Assembly (NCBI GenBank): GCA_029561105.1
Contig: JAKQJQ010000347.1
Coordinates: 1 to 32,303, forward strand
From: Bacteroidota bacterium
Lineage (GTDB): Bacteria > Bacteroidota > Bacteroidia > Flavobacteriales > Flavobacteriaceae
DNA length: 32,303 nucleotides
Direction: 5' to 3'
This document shows, piece after piece, positions 8,174 through 14,909 of the stretch (position 1 is its first letter; each line of letters begins with the position of its first letter). A model generated the notes under the pieces. It did not search any database and was not told the origin of the DNA. It saw only the letters and a program-made list of their open reading frames with translations. The translations under genes were made by a program, and so were the position numbers.

Positions 8174-8252
8174 GCGCCAGGGATGGCAGCGGCATCCTTT
8201 TGCTGCTTTCTTTAAGCAGGAAAAGATATAGCGAACAGCCCGCCCGTGGCGC
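8174..8252 (+). repeat. Dispersed structured element, copy 1 (hairpin with bulged C)
   Basis: The outer stem GCGCCA-GGG pairs with CCC-TGGCGC. Conserved, mostly unpaired strands follow (ATGGCAGCGGC on the left, ATAGCGAACAGC on the right). The inner stem pairs ATC with GAT, then a bulged C, TTTT with AAAA, and CTGC with GCAG. The same layout recurs at 23768-23857 and, inverted, at 26901-26966. The flanking stretch 8048-8361 holds no convincing gene. Confidence 0.75.
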
Positions 8253-8293
8253 CATAATCGACATGAAATTTAACACTGCCAATTAACGTTTCA

Positions 8294-8327
8294 TTTGTAA
8301 AAACCGATTGTTTTTTAGCTAAATTTG
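8294..8327 (+). promoter_or_regulatory. Promoter of the first 65-aa paralogue
   Basis: A -33 TTTG (8294-8297) and a perfect -7 TAAATTTG (8320-8327) are separated by 22 nt, a complete Flavobacterium-type promoter. A start site near 8334 leaves about 28 nt to ATG 8362. Confidence 0.7.
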
Positions 8328-8361
8328 ATTGTTTTTAAGTTCAACCAATCACCAACAAATT

Positions 8362-8559
8362 ATGAAAAGAACCATGTATGCTTATACTAAAAACATACTG
8401 GAAAGGGTAAGTTTTGATCCGATCCTTTTCTGTAAGGAATTAGAAAAAGCGTTAAAATTGCTCCTACCGTATGAAATTGAGCAGCTCACCGAATGGCTTC
8501 TGAATTTCACCGACGAAAAACCAGAATTACGGCAATGTCTGATTTATATAAACAAATAG
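8362..8559 (+). CDS. Small conserved protein, paralogue 1, unknown function
   Basis: 65 residues: MKRTMYAYTKNILERVSFDP, then ILFCKELEKALKLLLPYEIE and a C-terminus ending LIYINK. It is about two-thirds identical to the protein at 8836-9030 and lies in the same orientation, so this is a tandem duplication. It is soluble, probably all-helical, with one shared cysteine in LFCKEL and no signal peptide. The upstream promoter rules out the longer frame starting at 8329. A GGAGC/GCTCC terminator follows immediately. Function is not known to me. Confidence 0.75.
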   Translation: MKRTMYAYTKNILERVSFDPILFCKELEKALKLLLPYEIEQLTEWLLNFTDEKPELRQCLIYINK

Positions 8560-8563
8560 AACT

Positions 8564-8590
8564 AAAGGAGCTTAAATGGCTCCTTTTTTT
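8564..8590 (+). terminator. Intrinsic terminator after paralogue 1
   Basis: AAAGGAGC/GCTCCTTT stem, short TTAAATG loop and a T-run. Confidence 0.9.
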
Positions 8591-8591
8591 T

Positions 8592-8696
8592 GTCAAAAGT
8601 CTAAAGGCGAAAGTGGAAAGTGGAAAGAGAAAAGTCGAAAGGTGAGGACTTCTGCGCAGTGTGAGCCCTTTTCTCTTTCCTCTTTTCCTCTTTGAC
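8592..8696. repeat. Long imperfect purine/pyrimidine hairpin
   Basis: The outer arms are GTCAAA (8592-8597) and TTTGAC (8691-8696). An inner 13-bp perfect arm pair, GGAAAGAGAAAAG (8622-8634) with CTTTTCTCTTTCC (8668-8680), encloses a loop containing CTGCGCAG. The composition resembles the GAAAG...GCTGCGC units around the four-helix-bundle gene at 22087. Beyond it, 8697-8835 is AT-rich with no gene seen. Confidence 0.7.
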
Positions 8697-8835
8697 TAAT
8701 TTGTAAGTTATTTCATTTATTTTATCGATAAAAAATGTATTTCATCGATTTTTATTGCTTTTAAACGGGTTTTTGAAAATGTTTTTCTACGTTTACCTCA
8801 CGTTCTTATTAAGATAACCCCTAAATCTTACCATT

Positions 8836-9030
8836 ATGCCTAGAATGATTTACGACTACACGAAATCGGTACTCGAGAGAGTGAGTTTCGATCCGGTTCT
8901 TTTTTGTAAAGAACTCAGAAAAGCAATTAAAAATCTGTTACCATACGAGATTGAGCAATTGCGAAAATGGTTGAACAACTTCACTACCGAAAGACCGGAA
9001 CTGCAGCAATATTTAAGTATTGTGAACTGA
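8836..9030 (+). CDS. Small conserved protein, paralogue 2, unknown function
   Basis: 64 residues: MPRMIYDYTKSVLERVSFDP, then VLFCKELRKAIKNLLPYEIE and a C-terminus ending YLSIVN. The core YTKxxLERVSFDPxLFCKELxKA is shared with the neighbour at 8362. Most differences are conservative, which argues that both are translated and under selection. No good TAnnTTTG element is visible upstream; TACGTTTA at 8788-8795 is the nearest candidate. It is followed by a terminator with the same GGAGC stem as its paralogue. Confidence 0.75.
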   Translation: MPRMIYDYTKSVLERVSFDPVLFCKELRKAIKNLLPYEIEQLRKWLNNFTTERPELQQYLSIVN

Positions 9031-9034
9031 TATG

Positions 9035-9062
9035 AAAAAAGGAGCTATAGGGCTCCTTTTTT
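9035..9062 (+). terminator. Intrinsic terminator after paralogue 2
   Basis: AAAAAAGGAGC/GCTCCTTTTTT stem with a TATAGG loop. Confidence 0.9.
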
Positions 9063-9084
9063 ATTTGGTGTGATTTTGTTTTGA

Positions 9085-9219
9085 TTTAACAATGCATCCA
9101 GTCTTTCTGCAGGATGGGTATTGTTGAAAGTTGTACTTTACCTTCAGGGAAGGGGAGGATGTATCCCTAAAGAATAAATCGAAATCTCAAATGCAGAGTT
9201 TCTGTAATTTTTGTTAATT
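9085..9219 (+). repeat. 135-nt dispersed conserved intergenic element, copy A (candidate ncRNA or miniature element)
   Basis: It aligns without gaps to the reverse strand of 19431-19565, with about 99 of 135 identical positions by hand count. The core TTACCTTCAGGGAAGGGG is identical, and GATGTWTCCCTA and AGTYTTTCTGC are conserved. Both copies have TTAACAA near the left end and TTGTTAA near the right end. Two short helices, CCTTC/GAAGG and AGGGA/TCCCT, overlap and cannot form together. No open frame is conserved. Confidence 0.7.
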
Positions 9220-9246
9220 CACTGCTTCGCTAAGATTCGCTACATT

Positions 9247-10188
9247 TTACTTTCTCTGCAACGGACTAATAATCTGAATATCCTGAAAAACAATAGCGCC
9301 TTTAATCACGCCGGCAATTGTTGTTCGCAACGCTTCGATAATTTGAATCTTAAGCTCGGTTTTTGGATAAATGAGGCTTACTTCACGCGCTGGCTTGGGT
9401 TCTTTGAAATGCCTGAGTTTGGCCTGGTCTTTATCGTTGAGATCGAGCGTGTGCAGGTAAGGCAGCAACGTAATACCGAGCCCTTCATCGGCCAGGCGGA
9501 TCAATGTCTCGAAACTGCCGCTTTCAATCTGAAATTTGCTGTGTTCGGGTTTGCCCGCGTTTCGGCAAAGGTTAAGGATTCCATCCCTGAAACAATGACC
9601 GTCCTGGAGCAATAAAATCTCGTCGATATTGAGATCTTCTACATCGATGGCGGTCTTTGCAAAGTTTTGATGTGACTCTGGAATATAGGCCACAAACGGC
9701 TCAAAATACAAAACGATTTCTTTTATTTTTTCGTCTGAAAGTGGTGTTGCTGCAATCGCAGCGTCGAGGTGCCCATTCTTGAGCCTGGTGATGATTTCAT
9801 CTGTGTTGAGTTCTTCTATGATTAATCGAACCTTTGGGTATTTTTTGACGAAATTGCTCAGGAACATGGGCAATAAGGTAGGCATTACCGTAGGAATGAT
9901 GCCCAACCTAAACTCGCCGCCGATAAACCCTTTTTGCTGCTCTACAATATCCTGCATGCGGTCGGCCTCATTGACGATGTTTTTGGCTTGGGAGACAATT
10001 TTCTGACCGATCTCTGTGAGTTGGATGGGTTTTTTGGTCCGATCGAAAATCTGGATGCCCAGTTCTTCTTCGATTTTTTGGATTTGCATGCTCAGCGTGG
10101 GTTGCGTGACAAAGCACTTTTCTGCTGCGAGGGTAAAGTTTCGATGTTCGGCGACCGCCAAAACATATTGTAATTGTGTAATAGTCAT
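9247..10188 (-). CDS. oxyR: Hydrogen peroxide-sensing LysR-type regulator OxyR
   Basis: 313 residues. The N-terminal winged HTH runs from MTITQLQYVLAVAEHRNFTL through CFVTQPTLSMQIQKIEEELG, and the LysR substrate/sensor domain spans about 90-300. The redox cysteines fall at exactly the E. coli OxyR positions: C199 in DGHCFRD and C208 in ILNLC. Peroxide oxidises this pair to a disulfide and switches on antioxidant genes. The gene is divergent from dps, a classic OxyR target, with about 100 nt and a candidate binding site between them. Confidence 0.95.
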   Translation of the reverse strand: MTITQLQYVLAVAEHRNFTLAAEKCFVTQPTLSMQIQKIEEELGIQIFDRTKKPIQLTEIGQKIVSQAKNIVNEADRMQDIVEQQKGFIGGEFRLGIIPTVMPTLLPMFLSNFVKKYPKVRLIIEELNTDEIITRLKNGHLDAAIAATPLSDEKIKEIVLYFEPFVAYIPESHQNFAKTAIDVEDLNIDEILLLQDGHCFRDGILNLCRNAGKPEHSKFQIESGSFETLIRLADEGLGITLLPYLHTLDLNDKDQAKLRHFKEPKPAREVSLIYPKTELKIQIIEALRTTIAGVIKGAIVFQDIQIISPLQRK

Positions 10189-10221
10189 GATATGTAAAAT
10201 TTATGCAAAAATAAGAAAATA

Positions 10222-10236
10222 ATAGTTTTTGATTAT
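10222..10236. promoter_or_regulatory. Candidate OxyR binding site between oxyR and dps
   Basis: ATAGTTTTTGATTAT resembles the ATAGntnnnanCTAT OxyR half-operator with two departures. It lies just upstream of a possible dps -7 element (TAATTTTA, 10257-10264), where an activator would sit. Confidence 0.45.
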
Positions 10237-10291
10237 ATTAAACAAAAGAATTCAAGTAATTTTACACCGAACAAATTTTAAAAATAAGATT

Positions 10292-10771
10292 ATGAAAACC
10301 AATATTTTAGGCTTGCCCGTCAAAGAATCGGCAGAAATTATCAATGAACTCAATGCCTTACTGTCTAATTTTCAAGTTTATTACCAAAGCTTGCGTGGGT
10401 TGCATTGGAACATCCGCGGCAAGCGTTTTTTTGATTTGCACCTTAAATTCGAGGAACTTTACAATGACAGTCAACTCAAAATAGACCTGATTGCAGAACG
10501 CATCCTAACGCTCGGCGGAACACCTTTGCATACCTTCGAGGATTACCTGAAACACAACAAACTAAACGTAGGTCGAGACATTTCTAATGATGAAAAAGCA
10601 ATCGCTCTTATCGTGGCATCCTTGTCGCAGCTATTGAAAATAGAACGTACTATCCTCAGTAAATCCGACGCGATCAGTGACGAAGGAACGCTAACGATGA
10701 TCAGTGATTTCATCGCCCAACAGGAAAAGACCATTTGGATGATGAACGCATGGCTTGAGGAAACGCTGTAA
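10292..10771 (+). CDS. dps: DNA protection during starvation protein (Dps, ferritin-like)
   Basis: 159 residues from MKTNILGLPVKESAE. The inter-subunit ferroxidase ligands are H38 (GLHWN), H50 (DLH), D65 and E69 (KIDLIAER). Their spacing of 12, 15 and 4 residues is identical to E. coli Dps H51, H63, D78 and E82. Dps forms dodecamers that oxidise Fe(II) with peroxide and store it as a mineral, limiting Fenton damage. There is no basic N-terminal tail, so DNA binding is uncertain. The longer reading from 10229 runs through the promoter region and is rejected. Confidence 0.95.
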   Translation: MKTNILGLPVKESAEIINELNALLSNFQVYYQSLRGLHWNIRGKRFFDLHLKFEELYNDSQLKIDLIAERILTLGGTPLHTFEDYLKHNKLNVGRDISNDEKAIALIVASLSQLLKIERTILSKSDAISDEGTLTMISDFIAQQEKTIWMMNAWLEETL

Positions 10772-10830
10772 ATCATGTTAAATTTCCGATAAATTTAATC
10801 AGCAGATTCATAACTTTTGAACTTAACGCC

Positions 10831-10838
10831 TACTTTTG
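10831..10838 (+). promoter_or_regulatory. -7 promoter element very close to a start codon
   Basis: TACTTTTG is a perfect TAnnTTTG match ending 6 nt before ATG 10845, so transcription would begin at or next to the start codon. Confidence 0.5.
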
Positions 10839-10844
10839 CGCGAG

Positions 10845-11123
10845 ATGAAATTAGCCGTTAACATACTTTTAATAGTATTCGTTACTTTTCTGTCGACACC
10901 CACCATCGTTAGTGTCATCAAGAAAAGTACCGACACTTCTTACTTTTATAGTATGTCTGAGGAAGAGCTTACCCACAAAGAAGTAAAAGCCGAATTTAAG
11001 TTTGAAACCCTGAATCTGGTTTTTTTCCCGCCACAATTTTCCCGCGTCATTTCATCAGAAAATCTACTCAAGCATAACAAAATCGCTTCGTCTATCTTCA
11101 TACCGCCGCCCGACCAGATGTAA
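10845..11123 (+). CDS. Small exported or membrane-anchored protein preceding the SulP transporter, unknown function
   Basis: 92 residues. The hydrophobic N-terminus (MKLAVNILLIVFVTFLSTPT) is a signal peptide or anchor. It is followed by a polar region (YSMSEEELTHKEVKAEFKFE) and a C-terminus ending SSIFIPPPDQM. It lies 71 nt ahead of the SulP gene on the same strand, and its stop codon is inside the left arm of a perfect inverted repeat. The arrangement suggests an accessory or leader role for the transporter, but this is inference. An in-frame TTG at 10836 is part of the -7 element and is rejected as the start. Confidence 0.65.
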   Translation: MKLAVNILLIVFVTFLSTPTIVSVIKKSTDTSYFYSMSEEELTHKEVKAEFKFETLNLVFFPPQFSRVISSENLLKHNKIASSIFIPPPDQM

Positions 11124-11181
11124 TACAATCGCGTTTATTCAGGTTCCCGCAATGATGCGTGAGAGCCATTGTATTACATCT
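11116..11181 (+). promoter_or_regulatory. 14-bp perfect inverted repeat between the small gene and SulP (attenuator-like hairpin)
   Basis: AGATGTAATACAAT (11116-11129) and ATTGTATTACATCT (11168-11181) are exact complements around a 38-nt loop, which holds a small CGC/GCG hairpin. The left arm contains the TAA stop of the upstream gene, and the right arm ends 13 nt before the SulP ATG. There is no T-run, so a simple terminator is unlikely. Confidence 0.75.
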
Positions 11182-11194
11182 CATCTAAGGTATT

Positions 11195-12847
11195 ATGACA
11201 AAAAAAATCAATCTTTTTGCTAACCTTAAGTCTGACTTTGCGTCGGGTTTAGTGGTTTTTCTGGTGGCGCTTCCGTTGTGTCTGGGCATTGCCATGGCAT
11301 CTGGCGCTCCTTTATTTTCGGGAATTATTGCGGGTATTATCGGCGGAATCGTTGTGGGTTACCTAAGTAAATCCCAACTAAGCGTTTCGGGTCCCGCAGC
11401 CGGTTTGACCGCTATCGTATTGACTGCAATTTCTGACTTGGGTGCCTTTGATATCTTTTTAACTTCGGTTTTTATAGCGGGATTAATCCAATTGGCGCTC
11501 GGCTTTATAAAAGCGGGTAGTATCTCGAATTACTTTCCTACCAATGTCATAGAAGGCATGCTCGCGGGAATCGGGATCATCATCATCCTGAAACAGTTGC
11601 CGCACGCTTTTGGCTATGACAGTGATTTTGAAGGCGATGAGTCCTTTTTGCAGGATGATGGGAGCAACACCATTTCTGCGATACTGGGGCTGGTCAACCA
11701 TGTACAATTGGGGTCGATTATTGTCACGGCAATTTCTCTGATCATATTAATTTCATGGGACAAAATACCGGCGCTTAAGAAACTCAAACTCATTCCCGGC
11801 GCCTTAACAGCAGTAGTGGTGGGCATTGTACTCAACGAAATCTTTATTGCTACAAAAAGCCCGCTTGAAATTGCCAGTGAACATTTAGTTTCATTGCCCA
11901 TTCCACAAAGCATAGAAGAAATCCAGGCCATCATCACTACGCCGAACCTAAACGGATTTATGAACCCTAAGGTTTGGATGACCGGGCTAACGATTGCCAT
12001 TGTCGCATCGATAGAAACGCTACTTTGTATCGAAGCCGCCGATCGCATGGACGTACAGAAACGCTATACCGACACCAACAATGAATTGCGTGCGCAAGGT
12101 GTGGGAAACATGCTTAGTTCGCTTTTGGGTGGATTGCCTATGACATCGGTCGTGGTGCGTACATCGGCCAATAATGCGGCGGGCGCAAAATCTAAAATGT
12201 CGGCCATTATCCATGGAGTATTGTTGTTGCTTTGCGTGTTGTCTATTCCCGTGATACTCAATAAAATTCCGCTTGCTACCTTGGCTGCCGTTTTGCTTTT
12301 GGTGGGCTACAAGCTCGCCAAACCTTCTACGATTAAACATTTTTGGGAGAAGGGAAAATACCAATTTATCCCATTTATCGCCACGATGGTCGGAGTTGTA
12401 TTTACCGATTTGCTCAAGGGCGTCATGCTCGGTATTGTCATCAGTATCATTTTCGTGTTGAAAGGGAATCTAAAGCGGGCGTACAGTTTCCGTAAGGAGA
12501 AGTATGAAGATGGCGATGTCATCCACATTGACCTGGCACAGGAAGTTTCATTCCTGAACAAGGCGGCTATTAAATCCACACTGATGGAAATCCCCGAGAA
12601 TTCTAAAGTAATCATCAATGCCCATGATACGGTTTACATCGCACACGACATCCTCGATCTGATTCGCGAATTCAAGACCACGCGTGCCATCGATGAAAAT
12701 ATCAAGGTCAAGCTCAAAGGATTTAAAAAAGCCTACCATCTGGAGAATACCGATGAAACGCCCAATAAAGTAACCTTTGAGCACTATTATGACGTGGCAA
12801 AACGAACCACAGTCAAGCGTGAAATCAAAACAGACGACACAATTTAA
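11195..12847 (+). CDS. SulP family anion transporter, probable bicarbonate transporter
   Basis: 550 residues. The N-terminal SulP start is clear (NLKSDFASGLVVFLVALPLC, about 9-28), then VSGPAAGLTAIVL and GGLPMTSVVVRTSANNAAGA. Many membrane helices reach to about residue 420. A cytoplasmic STAS-like domain follows (about 440-545), including HIDLAQEVSFLNKAAIKSTL. SulP proteins carry sulfate, bicarbonate or other anions. The beta-carbonic anhydrase gene 60 nt downstream favours bicarbonate, as in SulP-carbonic anhydrase pairs elsewhere. It is preceded by a striking inverted repeat. Confidence 0.93.
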   Translation: MTKKINLFANLKSDFASGLVVFLVALPLCLGIAMASGAPLFSGIIAGIIGGIVVGYLSKSQLSVSGPAAGLTAIVLTAISDLGAFDIFLTSVFIAGLIQLALGFIKAGSISNYFPTNVIEGMLAGIGIIIILKQLPHAFGYDSDFEGDESFLQDDGSNTISAILGLVNHVQLGSIIVTAISLIILISWDKIPALKKLKLIPGALTAVVVGIVLNEIFIATKSPLEIASEHLVSLPIPQSIEEIQAIITTPNLNGFMNPKVWMTGLTIAIVASIETLLCIEAADRMDVQKRYTDTNNELRAQGVGNMLSSLLGGLPMTSVVVRTSANNAAGAKSKMSAIIHGVLLLLCVLSIPVILNKIPLATLAAVLLLVGYKLAKPSTIKHFWEKGKYQFIPFIATMVGVVFTDLLKGVMLGIVISIIFVLKGNLKRAYSFRKEKYEDGDVIHIDLAQEVSFLNKAAIKSTLMEIPENSKVIINAHDTVYIAHDILDLIREFKTTRAIDENIKVKLKGFKKAYHLENTDETPNKVTFEHYYDVAKRTTVKREIKTDDTI

Positions 12848-12907
12848 TTTTTGCCCGAAATTAATTCCTATTTTTATCGGGTTTCCAAACAACAAAAAAG
12901 CACTATA

Positions 12908-13546
12908 ATGAGCCAGGATTTTTACAAGAAAATATTAGACAACAATAGAGAATGGGTAGAGCGGATGCTTGCCAAAGACCCTAATTACTTTGCAGAACTT
13001 GCCAAAGGACAAACCCCACCACTGTTGTGGATTGGTTGCTCAGACAGCCGTGTTCCTGCAAACGAGATCATCGGAGCTAAGCCAGGCGAAGTTTTCGTAC
13101 ACCGTAACATCGCCAACATGGTCGTACACTCAGACATGAACATGCTCAGCGTACTGGATTACGCCGTGAATGTCCTTAAGGTGAAACATGTAATCGTATG
13201 CGGCCACTATGGTTGCGGAGGTATTAAGGCGGCGATGGGCAACGATTCTATCGGGATTATAGACAACTGGATCCGCCATATCAAAGACGTGTATCGCTTG
13301 CACGACACTTACTTGAATTCTATTGCCGACGAAAATAAACGTTTCGATACGTTTGTTGAAATCAACGTGAAGGAACAGGTTTTTGACCTGGCCAAAACGT
13401 CAATCGTACAGGCTGCCTGGAGAAACGGGCAAGACCTCACCTTGCACGGTTGGGCATACGGCGTAGGATCGGGATTTGTCAACGACCTGGATGTCAACAT
13501 CAGTTCAGACAAAGACCTTGACCAGGTTTACCAACTAAAATTTTAA
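12908..13546 (+). CDS. Beta-class carbonic anhydrase
   Basis: 212 residues from MSQDFYKKILDNNREW. The zinc ligands are C44 (CSDSR), H100 and C103 (HYGC), and the D46-R48 catalytic dyad lies in the same CSDSRVP motif. It interconverts CO2 and bicarbonate, and would set or use the bicarbonate pool carried by the SulP neighbour. The 60-nt gap contains a TATTTTTA element (12869-12876), so it may also have its own promoter. The longer frame from 12851 runs through that element and is rejected. The length and C-terminal YGVGSGFVNDL are typical. Confidence 0.95.
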   Translation: MSQDFYKKILDNNREWVERMLAKDPNYFAELAKGQTPPLLWIGCSDSRVPANEIIGAKPGEVFVHRNIANMVVHSDMNMLSVLDYAVNVLKVKHVIVCGHYGCGGIKAAMGNDSIGIIDNWIRHIKDVYRLHDTYLNSIADENKRFDTFVEINVKEQVFDLAKTSIVQAAWRNGQDLTLHGWAYGVGSGFVNDLDVNISSDKDLDQVYQLKF

Positions 13547-13550
13547 AAAC

Positions 13551-13577
13551 AAAAGCCGCTAAATCAGCGGTTTTTTT
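13551..13577. terminator. Terminator after the carbonic anhydrase gene
   Basis: CCGCT/AGCGG stem with an AAATC loop and T7. Its right end touches the stop of the convergent LETM1-related gene. Confidence 0.85.
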
Positions 13578-14775
13578 ATTCCTGGTCGAGATTCTCGTTA
13601 AAGGCCGACGGCAGCATCTGCGGGATAAATTTAATTAAAATCGGGAGCAGCAAACTTCCGCCGGGAATCAGGAAGATGGTTAGAGACGGAATGGTTTTGC
13701 ATACATCGAGCAATTGTTTCTTCACTTTTCTTTTTTCGGCTTTGTCCAGATCGCGGGTGGTAGAATGGGCCAAAAGTACCATGAGCTCTTTGCTTTCGGT
13801 TATTTCCTTGATCAATCGTTTTTTATTGCGGCTAATTAGCGTCAAGACCAATTGCGTCGTTTGGTCATAAAAATGTTTAACCGGATTCGAGTAATTGAAA
13901 TACGGGATTTCTTTTTTGTATCTGGAGATGAATTGATCGGTAGATTCTATACTGTGGGCCACAAAATCTTCGGATACGCCGAGTACTTGGCCTATCGCAT
14001 AAAGGAAATACGCCTCGTCTTTTTCTACCTTTCCGTCACTCCAAAGTGCCAATCCAGCCATGTCTACAAGGTATTGTCTTTCGAGTAAATCGGTATAGTA
14101 GTCGAGTTGCAGGTCGTCCAGATTCTGGATATTGACCTTAGAAAACTTACTGTAACGCACCGAAGCTTCAAAAAGCTTGATGAGCAAATCGTCGTGCTGT
14201 GACTTGTTGGCTTTGGTTTTAAGCGCAAGTGTTACGATACTCACGATGGTTTCCTCGATCTTCTTGAGGTATTTTTCGGGAATGTGGCCTTCATCTAGAA
14301 AATGCCTGAATGCAAGTACATCCACAAAAAGCAAGGCATTGGTGACGATGTGCGAAAAATTCTTGCTGATGATGTTGTCATTGGTCTGCACACGGTCATC
14401 GATGATTTTCTCCAGCGTCAATGAAACAGACGAACTCGGCAGCACTTTCTTAAACAGATTAAAGCTTTGAGGATTCATCTCATTGTAAAAGGCAACAGCT
14501 TTTTGAATGAAATCCGAAGACGATGGGTGTGGTGTCAAAAGCCGATAAGTACCATAAAGACTGTTGAGCAAAGCCGTTTTAGACATCTCGTCATGCAACC
14601 ATCCTTGCGGATTGATATGCTCGAGTGCATAAAAGGAAACGATGTGGCCGTAAATAAAACCAGTTTTGCGTATGCCCAGGTAAAAGGTTTCGGCATCATC
14701 CAAAGGTTTCTCGGGCAATGCTTTTTGCTCGAGGAAAAATTTGTCGATCCAGCCGTGCGCCGAAGGGTTGATCAT
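13576..14775 (-). CDS. LETM1-related biofilm-associated protein
   Basis: 399 residues. The N-terminus (MINPSAHGWIDKFFLEQKAL) and C-terminus (IPSLTIFLIPGGSLLLPILI, then KFIPQMLPSAFNENLDQE) match the Bacteroidota family annotated as LETM1-related biofilm-associated protein. A TerB-like segment is visible in the middle (VDMAGLALWSDGKVEKDEAY, FLYAIGQVLGVSEDF). The C-terminal hydrophobic stretch resembles the LETM1 membrane-proximal motif. The biochemical role is not established. It is monocistronic and convergent with the carbonic anhydrase gene. Confidence 0.85.
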   Translation of the reverse strand: MINPSAHGWIDKFFLEQKALPEKPLDDAETFYLGIRKTGFIYGHIVSFYALEHINPQGWLHDEMSKTALLNSLYGTYRLLTPHPSSSDFIQKAVAFYNEMNPQSFNLFKKVLPSSSVSLTLEKIIDDRVQTNDNIISKNFSHIVTNALLFVDVLAFRHFLDEGHIPEKYLKKIEETIVSIVTLALKTKANKSQHDDLLIKLFEASVRYSKFSKVNIQNLDDLQLDYYTDLLERQYLVDMAGLALWSDGKVEKDEAYFLYAIGQVLGVSEDFVAHSIESTDQFISRYKKEIPYFNYSNPVKHFYDQTTQLVLTLISRNKKRLIKEITESKELMVLLAHSTTRDLDKAEKRKVKKQLLDVCKTIPSLTIFLIPGGSLLLPILIKFIPQMLPSAFNENLDQE

Positions 14776-14909
14776 CGTTTTGGAGTTTTCTGTTGCAAAA
14801 CTATGCCTTTTGAAGCAATTTTAAATGTAGCATTTTAATTTTAAAATGATGTTGATGCTACCGAAACATTGCGTTAAAATTGCCGCAGCACATTTAAGAG
14901 TCGAAACAA

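Noticed and set aside
8079..8282. 67-residue open frame on the minus strand
   Set aside because: It spans the whole structured element 8174-8252, so its codons are repeat DNA. It has no promoter and no recognisable protein features.
12020..12364. Antisense frames within the SulP gene as possible coding genes
   Set aside because: They lie opposite conserved transmembrane segments and show no independent promoter or protein signature.
13676..14838. Plus-strand frames opposite the LETM1-related gene
   Set aside because: Several short unconnected frames of biased composition; the minus-strand gene is continuous and matches a known family end to end.
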